64,000 nt of DNA from an uncultured Tateyamaria sp. (GTDB lineage: Bacteria > Pseudomonadota > Alphaproteobacteria > Rhodobacterales > Rhodobacteraceae), in the NCBI RefSeq assembly GCF_947497045.1, contig NZ_CANMEU010000002.1, forward strand, positions 496,001-560,000, written 5' to 3'. The notes beneath the pieces are model-generated. The model did not search any database and had not been told where the DNA came from. It saw only the letters and a list, made by a program, of their open reading frames with translations. Of the stretch, positions 57,622-64,000 are shown in pieces. Numbering within the stretch: the stretch's first letter is position 1; the number at the start of each line of letters is the position of its first letter. The position numbers and the translations under genes were made by a program.

Positions 57622-58629
57622 ATGCTGACCTTCACAATCCGCCGGTTGATCCTGTCGATCCCGACGCTTTTGTTCATCAGCCTTGTTATTTTCCTGCTGC
57701 TGCAGCTCGCCCCCGGTGATCCGATGGCGCAGGTCCCACTGACCGTGCCCCCCGAGGTGAAGGAAAAGATGCGCGAGGCGCTTGGTCTTGGCCAGCCGAT
57801 CCACATCCAGTACCTCAAGTGGATCATACAATTCTTCTGGATCGAACCGCAGGTGCTGGTGGATCACTGGTTTGGCACCTCCTTTGCCGAGGGCAAGCAG
57901 CGGGTGATCTCGTGGCAGACCCGCAGCCCCGTCATGGACATCGTGGTCCAGCGCATTCCGCAAACCCTGTGGGTGGTGGGCCTGTCCTACGTGGTAGGCA
58001 TCCTGATCGCCCTGCCCATCGGCATCTATTCGGCCTACAGACAATATTCGGTGTTCGACCAAACGGGTACGTTCATCACGATGATCGGCTTTTCGATCCC
58101 GCCCTTCTTTACCGGCCCGCTGCTGATCGTGCTGTTCTCGGTCCAGCTTGGGTGGCTGCCCTCGATCTATGACACCACGCATGTCGTGACCGATTGGGAA
58201 AGCTTCAAGGTCCAGTTCATGCAGATGGTCATGCCCGTCATGGTGCTGGCCCTGCAAACCACGGCCCAACTCAGCCGCTACATGCGCTCCTCCATGCTGG
58301 ACAACCTTGGCCAGGACTATGTGCGCACCGCCCGCGCCAAGGGGCTGAAAGAGGGCGTAGTCGTGATGGTGCACGTGTTGCGCAACTCGATGATCCCGGT
58401 GATCACCGTCATAGCACTTGGGGTCCCTGCGATCTTTGGCGGGGCGATCATCACTGAGAACGTGTTCAAGGTGAACGGGATCGGGCAGCTTTTGCTCACC
58501 GCGCTGTTTGCCAATGACATCCCAATGGTAATGACGCTGACCTTTATCTTCGCGATCCTGATCGTGCTCTTCAACCTGATTGCCGATGTGCTTTACGGCG
58601 TGCTCGACCCGAGGATCCGCTATGACTGA
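57622..58629 (+). CDS. peptide ABC transporter permease (DppB/OppB type)
   Basis: A 335-residue inner-membrane permease with six helices. The N-terminal LILSIPTLLFISLVIFLLLQLAPGDP is typical of DppB, and the EAA-type ATPase-contact loop is YVRTARAKGLKEGVVVMVHVLRNSMIPVIT. ATG at 57622 after AAAGGA. It overlaps the next permease gene by 8 bp. Confidence 0.94.
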   Translation: MLTFTIRRLILSIPTLLFISLVIFLLLQLAPGDPMAQVPLTVPPEVKEKMREALGLGQPIHIQYLKWIIQFFWIEPQVLVDHWFGTSFAEGKQRVISWQTRSPVMDIVVQRIPQTLWVVGLSYVVGILIALPIGIYSAYRQYSVFDQTGTFITMIGFSIPPFFTGPLLIVLFSVQLGWLPSIYDTTHVVTDWESFKVQFMQMVMPVMVLALQTTAQLSRYMRSSMLDNLGQDYVRTARAKGLKEGVVVMVHVLRNSMIPVITVIALGVPAIFGGAIITENVFKVNGIGQLLLTALFANDIPMVMTLTFIFAILIVLFNLIADVLYGVLDPRIRYD

Positions 58630-59617
58630 TCACCCCATCCCCGCAGGTTCCGACCTTGAAATCGACACGCTGGCGGCCCTTCAGGACAAGGAACCGCCCA
58701 AAGAACCACGCAGCCAGTGGAAGGACGTGTGGGACCAGTTCAAACACCACAAAGGCGCGCTGTTTGGCGGCGGTTTCCTGATCTTTATCACGCTGGCGGT
58801 CCTGCTTGGACCCTACATCTGGACGCTGGACCCACAAAAGCTGGACATTCGAAACAAGGACATGCGCCCCATTTACACAGCACTCTGGGACAGCACGGCC
58901 AAGGTCGGTTGGGGCAACCCACTGGGCACCGACAATCTGGGGCGCGACATGCTTGCGAATCTGATCGCCGGTGGGCGGGCGTCCATGGCGGTGGGCTGGG
59001 CCGCCATGGTGCTGGCACTGGTGATCGGCACGCTTGTGGGCGTGGTATCAGGCTATTTCAAAAAGGCGGACTTCTGGCTGATGCGGTTCACCGATCTGGT
59101 GCTGTCCTTGCCGATCCTGCCGCTGCTGCTGGTGGCGGTGACACTGTTCCGCGAACCACTACGGGCCAATTTCGGCCCCGAAGGTGGCATGTTCATCCTG
59201 ATCGTCTCGGTCATTGGGCTGACCAGTTGGATGCAGACCGCGCGGATCGTACGCGGCGACATTCTGGCGCTGAAAGAACGGGAATTCATCCTCGCCGCAC
59301 GCTCAATCGGGACCACGTCCGGCGCGATCATCCGGCGGCATCTGCTGCCCAACGTGGTGTCGCCCATCATGGTGTCGGCCACCCTGGGACTCGCCACCGC
59401 AATCATCACCGAAAGCGCGCTGTCCTTTCTTGGCGTCGGCTTTCCGTCCGACTTTCCCACATGGGGCAAACTGCTGGCGGACTCCGTGCAACGGATGGAA
59501 CAATACCCCGAACGGGTGATCCTGCCCGGCATCCTGATCTCGCTCACTGTGCTTGGAGTGAACTACCTCGGCGACGGTCTGCGCGACGCGCTCGATCCAC
59601 GGATCAGAGGGCGATAG
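58622..59617 (+). CDS. peptide ABC transporter permease (DppC/OppC type)
   Basis: A 331-residue permease partner. DppC marks: the single N-terminal helix LFGGGFLIFITLAVLLGPYIW, LGTDNLGRDMLANLIAGGR, and the EAA loop EFILAARSIGTTSGAIIRRHLLPNVVSPIMV. ATG at 58622 lies within the end of the first permease gene. With the fused ATPase, the transporter is complete. Confidence 0.94.
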   Translation: MTDHPIPAGSDLEIDTLAALQDKEPPKEPRSQWKDVWDQFKHHKGALFGGGFLIFITLAVLLGPYIWTLDPQKLDIRNKDMRPIYTALWDSTAKVGWGNPLGTDNLGRDMLANLIAGGRASMAVGWAAMVLALVIGTLVGVVSGYFKKADFWLMRFTDLVLSLPILPLLLVAVTLFREPLRANFGPEGGMFILIVSVIGLTSWMQTARIVRGDILALKEREFILAARSIGTTSGAIIRRHLLPNVVSPIMVSATLGLATAIITESALSFLGVGFPSDFPTWGKLLADSVQRMEQYPERVILPGILISLTVLGVNYLGDGLRDALDPRIRGR

Positions 59618-59700
59618 GGCGCGGCACGCCTGCCCCTTCCTTTCGCCAAAAATACCTGAATCCACGGATGCCCCACACAGCACGATAGCGATAGGGTACG

Positions 59701-59756
59701 AAGGGTCGGCGGGTGGGTGCATTTCGGCAAAGCCGGAACAGACCAGCCCGCCGACG
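59701..59756. repeat. 3'-end hairpin repeat, copy 2
   Basis: A 56-bp element starting aagggtcggcgggtgggtgc, with inner hairpin TTTCGGC/GCCGGAA and outer stem GTCGGCGGG/CCCGCCGAC. It abuts the DUF3422 stop codon, in the same orientation to its gene as copy 1 at argE, and lies between convergent genes, so it could terminate both transcripts. Confidence 0.75.
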
Positions 59757-61040
59757 CTATTTCTCGACCGAGCGGCGCAATCGGCGCACCAGCCACCAGA
59801 CCCCCAGAACCACCGGCACGGTGACCAGCGCCGTCAGCAGGTTCTTGGACAGACCCGTCGGCCCCTCCAGCGGATATAACAGGTAACCCGCCAGCGAGAC
59901 CGCGTAATAGCTGATGGCCACAACAGACAGACCCTCAACCGTGCGCTGCAACCGCAGCTGCAAGTCCGACCGCTTGTCCATGCTCTCAAGCAAGGCCTGG
60001 TTCTGCGCCGAGCGTTCCACATCTACCCGCGTGCGCAACAGGTTGGCGGCGCGCACGCCGCGCGCACTCATGGCCTCCAACCGATCCTGCGCTGACCGGA
60101 CCGTGCGCATCGCGGGCTGATAACGGCGCACCATGAACTCCCGAAACGTCTGGCGACCCTCAAACCGGTCCTCGCGCAGGGCGGCAATCCGCTCGTTCAC
60201 AATCGCCTCATAGGCCCAAGTGGCCCCGAAGCGGAACGAGGATTGTGCGGACACCGTTTCCAACTCGGCCGAGATCGCAAGGAGTGCCTGCAAGGTTTCC
60301 TCGGCGCGTGATCCTTCGACCGACATGCTTTCCACCAACTCGGTCACGCGCGTATCCAGCGCGCCCAATTGCGCGCCCAGACTGCGCACACGGGCAAAGC
60401 CCAGCATCGACATGGATTTGTAGGTTTCGATCTCGCACAGGCGCTGCACGATGCGGCCCACACGGCGCTGACCTGTTCCTTCGGAGGTGAACACGGCAAA
60501 GCGCATATGCCCGTTCTGATCGATGCGGAAATCTCCTGCCATCACCGCCGCATCCTCGAGCACCGAACTTACCGCAAGGCTTTCGGGCACAAACCACTCG
60601 CGCAGGCGTGCGCGCATCGTTTCTGCCTCCATCCGGGGCTCCACCCGCACCAGAATCGAGGTCACGCGCTGACCCGGCGCGTCTACCAGCCAATCCTCGG
60701 GGAACGGATCAAAGGCGCGCGGATCAAAGGCGCGCTCCTCCACCCCATCGGAAAAGATGGTGTAGGTCACGAATTCAGTGTGCTGTTCCCATTTCAGCCA
60801 ATAGCGCCCGATCTGCCCGTAATAGTGGGTCGCACCGGGTTGGGGATGCGCAACACCGTGGCGATCCAGCAGCTTGTGGAGGTGATCCAGATCCGCAGCG
60901 CGATCCCGGCTGGCCGCCATCTCAGGCTGCTTGAAGGCCACATAGGCCGCCGCACATGGCGCATGCATCGACGGAAACGGGCGGGCATGCAGCTCGTTGG
61001 CCAATTGATAGCGCAAAGGGTGATCTTCGACGGGTGCCAT
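59757..61040 (-). CDS. DUF3422 membrane protein
   Basis: A 427-residue protein. From ATG 61040 (GGAG 6-7 nt upstream) the N-terminus has HPLRYQLANELHARPFPS and a GQIGRYWLKWEQHTEFVTYT region, then long helices, and two C-terminal transmembrane helices (VVAISYYAVSLAGYLLYPL and NLLTALVTVPVVLGVWWLVRRLRR). I believe this is DUF3422, a widely found family of unknown role with large cytosolic part and membrane tail. It is monocistronic and ends against a 3'-end repeat. Confidence 0.85.
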   Translation of the reverse strand: MAPVEDHPLRYQLANELHARPFPSMHAPCAAAYVAFKQPEMAASRDRAADLDHLHKLLDRHGVAHPQPGATHYYGQIGRYWLKWEQHTEFVTYTIFSDGVEERAFDPRAFDPFPEDWLVDAPGQRVTSILVRVEPRMEAETMRARLREWFVPESLAVSSVLEDAAVMAGDFRIDQNGHMRFAVFTSEGTGQRRVGRIVQRLCEIETYKSMSMLGFARVRSLGAQLGALDTRVTELVESMSVEGSRAEETLQALLAISAELETVSAQSSFRFGATWAYEAIVNERIAALREDRFEGRQTFREFMVRRYQPAMRTVRSAQDRLEAMSARGVRAANLLRTRVDVERSAQNQALLESMDKRSDLQLRLQRTVEGLSVVAISYYAVSLAGYLLYPLEGPTGLSKNLLTALVTVPVVLGVWWLVRRLRRSVEK

Positions 61041-61174
61041 GTCTGCTCCAAGCCTGTTCGGCTTAGACCTAGCTTGAAGCGGGTTTAAATCCAACTCTTT
61101 TTATGTCTACTTTCAATATGTTAACGGGGTACAATTGTATACTGACCCCTCACAATCCCCACAGATGTGGTGTG
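61041..61174. other. 134-bp AT-rich gap before the DUF3422 gene
   Basis: Contains the palindrome TACAATTGTA (61130-61139) and a small CCACA/TGTGG hairpin next to the hydrolase-like gene stop. It must hold the DUF3422 promoter; candidate boxes (TTGGAT ... CTAGGT) are weak. Confidence 0.4.
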
Positions 61175-62107
61175 TTACGGGGTCTCTGGGGTCCGCGCTG
61201 CATGCGCCACAAGACGCTGCGCCCGCTCTTTGATCTTGGGAAATTCCCATTCGGGATGCGATTGCGCGAGCCCGGTCAGGGCACGCATCACAAGCTTGGG
61301 ATGCCCCTTTGACAGCCCCGCCCGCAGGCTTTGCCGCGCGCCCATTTCACAGCGTTCCCCCGCGCGGACCATGGCGCGAAACGAGGTCGCCGTCAGTGTG
61401 CCGTCAAAGGCCGCCTCCAGCACGTCGTTCATGCGCCCTGTCTTGCTCAGGATCGGCCCAGAGTGATGCAAGCTCCACGGCAGCCGCAACTCGACCAGAT
61501 TAGACGGATCAAGCCGCGCAACATGCGCCGCGTCAGGGCCAAAATGCGGATCAAACAGCACATAGACCACCGATGCTGCCCGCGCGCCGTCAACCCCATC
61601 AAGGTAAGGCCCAGACCACTTCCCCCGCTCGAACCCTGCATCATATCGCGTCTCGAACGGCACCACGCCTGGGTCCAGATGTGTTTGCGGCACCATCGCA
61701 ACCACACGGGCACCCGGCGCGGCCTGCGCAAATGTCAGCGCGCCATAGCCCCCCATCGAACTGCCATAGAATATAACCTCGTCGAACTTTTCAAAGAAGG
61801 CATCGTCGCGCAGCCTGTCAAAGAAGGCCCAGACATCCGCATGGCGAAACCAATCATCCGGGCTTGCCATCATCAGCCCCAGATGCGAGGCCCCCATGCG
61901 GTCCACGAAATTGGCCCCCCAGGGGAAGTGCGGGCGCGGGGCGGCCCGGCTCATCACGTTGTCAAACGACACCACCAGCCGCTTGGTCGAGCGGGGGAAA
62001 TACATCGCGACATGGCGTGCCATGGCGTGCACAAAGCCGTCCGGCTCTGTCGCCTTGGCTGCGATGCGATGTCGGTGCTTGATCCTCATAAGGGTTTTGT
62101 TTGGCAT
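61175..62107 (-). CDS. alpha/beta-hydrolase-fold protein of unknown substrate
   Basis: About 310 residues. The nucleophile-elbow motif GSSMGGYG (G-x-S-x-G, about residue 120) follows a strand FDEVIFY, and earlier strands (KRLVVSFDNVM) and a late LPWSLHHSG His suggest a complete Ser hydrolase core. I do not assign a substrate. The start is uncertain: track start 62125 is TTG, 62107 and 62089 are ATG, none with a good ribosome site; 62107 is used. It is preceded by 126 bp with no gene before pntB. Confidence 0.75.
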   Translation of the reverse strand: MPNKTLMRIKHRHRIAAKATEPDGFVHAMARHVAMYFPRSTKRLVVSFDNVMSRAAPRPHFPWGANFVDRMGASHLGLMMASPDDWFRHADVWAFFDRLRDDAFFEKFDEVIFYGSSMGGYGALTFAQAAPGARVVAMVPQTHLDPGVVPFETRYDAGFERGKWSGPYLDGVDGARAASVVYVLFDPHFGPDAAHVARLDPSNLVELRLPWSLHHSGPILSKTGRMNDVLEAAFDGTLTATSFRAMVRAGERCEMGARQSLRAGLSKGHPKLVMRALTGLAQSHPEWEFPKIKERAQRLVAHAARTPETP

Positions 62108-62251
62108 CTGGCGCGCATGGGGCAAGACGTGGGGCGGGCCATGCGCTGTTTTCTCGGTAAATGTTGCGCAACAGACTCAGCGAATGGCGCCCCGAAGGCC
62201 GCCATCCCTGAGACGCCACTGCGCCAATGCTATGCGAGCATCAGAGCTGCG

Positions 62252-63769
62252 TCAGTCAATGAGAGGCAGCAGTGTGTCGATGGACGCCTTTGCATCGCCA
62301 TAGAACATCCGCGTGTTGTCCTTGAAGAACAGCGGGTTCTCGATGCCCGAGTATCCCGTCCCCTGCCCGCGCTTGGACACAAAGACCTGTTTGGCCTTCC
62401 AGCATTCCAGCACCGGCATGCCCGCGATGGGCGAGTTCGGATCGTCTTGGGCCGCCGGGTTCACGATGTCATTGGAGCCGATCACGATGGCCACATCCGT
62501 ATCCGGGAAGTCATCGTTGATCTCGTCCATTTCCAGCACGATGTCGTAAGGCACCTTGGCCTCGGCCAAGAGCACATTCATGTGCCCCGGCAGACGCCCC
62601 GCCACGGGGTGGATCGCAAAGCGCACGGTCTTGCCCTTGGCGCGCAGCTTGCGCGTCAACTCGGCCACGCCCTGCTGCGCCTGCGCCACGGCCATGCCGT
62701 AACCGGGGATGATGACGATACTGTCAGCCTCATTCAGCGCCGTTGCAACCCCATCCGCGTCGATGGCAATCTGTTCACCCTCGACCGCCATCTGCTCGCC
62801 CGCGGGGCCGCCAAAACCACCCAGAATAACCGACACAAAGGACCGGTTCATCGCCTTGCACATGATGTAGGACAGGATTGCGCCGCTCGAGCCGACCAGC
62901 GCACCCACCACGATCAGCAGGTCATTGCCAAGGCTGAAGCCAATGGCTGCCGCCGCCCACCCCGAATAGGAGTTCAGCATCGACACAACCACAGGCATGT
63001 CCGCCCCGCCGATCCCCATGATCAGGTGATAGCCGATGAACAGCCCCAACAGCGTCAACAAAACCAGCGTGAACGTCCCGCCGGACCCGAGATACATGAA
63101 GGTCAACAAAAGCGACAGACCCGCCGCCCCGGCGTTCAGGTAGTGCCCGCCCGGCAGCTTCTGCGCGCTGGTGTCCACCTGGAACGGCAACAGCGAGGAC
63201 CCGCCCGCCAGTTTGGCATAGGCGATCACCGACCCGGTGAATGTCACCGCGCCAATCCAGATGCCCAGCACCAGTTCGACGCGTAGAATGCCGATCTCGA
63301 CGCCCGACTTCTTGGCAATCAACTGGCCAAAGACGGACAACCCCTCATAGGCTTCCTTGGGCAGCCCGACCACGGTCAGCCCGTCCTCGGCCACCGCGCC
63401 CAGCACCAGCCCCTCGGCCTGATAGATCCCGTCGATATAGTTGATCATCAGATCCGCGTTGAAGCCGACGAACACCGCCGCCAGACCGACAAGCGAGTGC
63501 ATGATGGCCACGAGTTCGGGCATCTGCGTCATCTCGACCTTGGTGGCGAGCTGATAGCCCACCGCCGCGCCGCCCCCGATCAGGACCAGCGATGCGAACC
63601 ACAGACCCGAACCCGGACCGATGAGCGTGGCAAGAACCGCGATGGCCATGCCCGCGATGCCGTACCACACGGCACGCTTTGCGCTTTCCTGGCCCGACAG
63701 ACCGCCAAGTGACAGGATGAACAGAATGGCCGCGACAACATAGGCCGCAATGGTGAATGCGTTTTCCAT
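62252..63769 (-). CDS. pntB: NAD(P) transhydrogenase subunit beta
   Basis: A 505-residue proton-translocating transhydrogenase subunit. N-terminal membrane domain with [26 protein letters not shown], then the NADP-binding domain with [42 protein letters not shown] and [11 protein letters not shown]. It is about 40 residues longer than E. coli PntB owing to an insert after the VGFNADLM segment. ATG at 63769, 13 bp after the pntA stop. It makes NADPH from NADH using the proton gradient that complex I helps build. Confidence 0.96.
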   Translation of the reverse strand: MENAFTIAAYVVAAILFILSLGGLSGQESAKRAVWYGIAGMAIAVLATLIGPGSGLWFASLVLIGGGAAVGYQLATKVEMTQMPELVAIMHSLVGLAAVFVGFNADLMINYIDGIYQAEGLVLGAVAEDGLTVVGLPKEAYEGLSVFGQLIAKKSGVEIGILRVELVLGIWIGAVTFTGSVIAYAKLAGGSSLLPFQVDTSAQKLPGGHYLNAGAAGLSLLLTFMYLGSGGTFTLVLLTLLGLFIGYHLIMGIGGADMPVVVSMLNSYSGWAAAAIGFSLGNDLLIVVGALVGSSGAILSYIMCKAMNRSFVSVILGGFGGPAGEQMAVEGEQIAIDADGVATALNEADSIVIIPGYGMAVAQAQQGVAELTRKLRAKGKTVRFAIHPVAGRLPGHMNVLLAEAKVPYDIVLEMDEINDDFPDTDVAIVIGSNDIVNPAAQDDPNSPIAGMPVLECWKAKQVFVSKRGQGTGYSGIENPLFFKDNTRMFYGDAKASIDTLLPLID

Positions 63770-63782
63770 GAAGTGCGCCCCC

Positions 63783-64000
63783 TCAGGATTTCTGGAACAT
63801 GGCGAGCATGCGCCGGGTGACGAGGAAGCCGCCAAAGATGTTGATGGCGGCCATGAAGATACCGAGCCCCCCAAGCAGCGTGATCAAAGCGCTGGTCGAT
63901 CCGATCTGAATCAGCGCGCCCAGGATAATGATGCTTGAGATCGCGTTGGTCACCGCCATCAGCGGCGTATGCAGCGAATGCGCCACGTTCCAGATCACCT
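63783..64000 (-). CDS. pntA: NAD(P) transhydrogenase subunit alpha, C-terminal fragment (runs off the window)
   Basis: About 72 residues at the right edge: [30 protein letters not shown] and [20 protein letters not shown] match the membrane tail of PntA. The ORF-track start at 63998 is a GTG internal codon, so this is the 3' end of a gene whose beginning lies outside. It precedes pntB by 13 bp. Confidence 0.93.
   Translation of the reverse strand, partial: VIWNVAHSLHTPLMAVTNAISSIIILGALIQIGSTSALITLLGGLGIFMAAINIFGGFLVTRRMLAMFQKS

Noticed and set aside
61130-61139. TACAATTGTA palindrome before DUF3422
   Set aside because: Only 10 bp in an AT-rich gap, which is easily explained by chance; noted in the gap entry only.

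Overview
The window is a dense, GC-rich stretch of an alphaproteobacterial chromosome, most likely from the Rhodobacterales (Roseobacter group). The reasons are: a split nuo operon in the order nuoA to nuoN, broken up by small reading frames; a NuoE with a helix-hairpin-helix tail; a 672-residue NuoG of the alphaproteobacterial size; birA, coaX and RNase J directly downstream of nuoN; a liu/mcc leucine-degradation operon; and 3'-end hairpin repeats of a type I recall from roseobacters. No rRNA, tRNA, CRISPR array, prophage or insertion sequence was seen. All function calls rest on reading motifs and context; no database search was run.

Layout. 1-304: end of an unknown gene. 429-1913: DEAD-box RNA helicase. 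1923-2983: two overlapping genes, a putative zincin-like metalloprotein and a small membrane-targeted partner. 3099-25678 (minus strand): the respiratory complex I operon, nuoA-B-C-D-E-F-G-H-I-J-K-L-M-N, carrying twelve non-canonical genes in its gaps, followed by birA, coaX and rnj. 25845-28094: a GAF-domain sensor-like protein, a DUF1330 protein and a divergent LysR regulator. 28091-37562 (minus): leucine/isovalerate catabolism (ivd, a small membrane-anchored protein, acyl-CoA synthetase, mccB, mccA, two glutathione-S-transferase-like genes, HMG-CoA lyase, methylglutaconyl-CoA hydratase), with a clear promoter and a perfect operator-like palindrome. 37848-39053: a lone DegT-family aminotransferase.

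39136-48215: gph divergent from glmU-glmS (UDP-GlcNAc synthesis), followed by a flavin-type oxidase-fold gene and an AlkD-like gene; then a lipoprotein, moaA, waaA (Kdo transferase) and a glycosyltransferase. The glm and waa genes both feed the cell envelope. 48212-59617: a peptide/opine-type ABC transport and catabolism locus made of two divergent arms. The plus arm holds the binding protein and two permeases. The minus arm holds a fused double ATPase, a 55-residue membrane microprotein, a VOC protein, an ArgE-like deacylase, a D-amino-acid-oxidase-like flavoprotein and two tandem M20 amidohydrolases. 59757-64000: a DUF3422 membrane protein, an alpha/beta-hydrolase-like protein, pntB and the 3' end of pntA (proton-translocating transhydrogenase).

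The genes connect. Leucine breakdown and amino-acid scavenging yield NADH and acetyl-CoA. Complex I oxidises NADH, and PntAB converts proton-motive force and NADH into NADPH. BirA, encoded beside nuo, is the expected enzyme for biotinylating MccA. The most unusual signals are a membrane-anchored, H1-tail-like helix-hairpin-helix protein that is a near copy of the NuoE tail, four unrelated tiny proteins each coupled to a large upstream gene by a TGATG stop/start, the zincin/partner pair, and the two-armed acyl-amino-acid/peptide locus.
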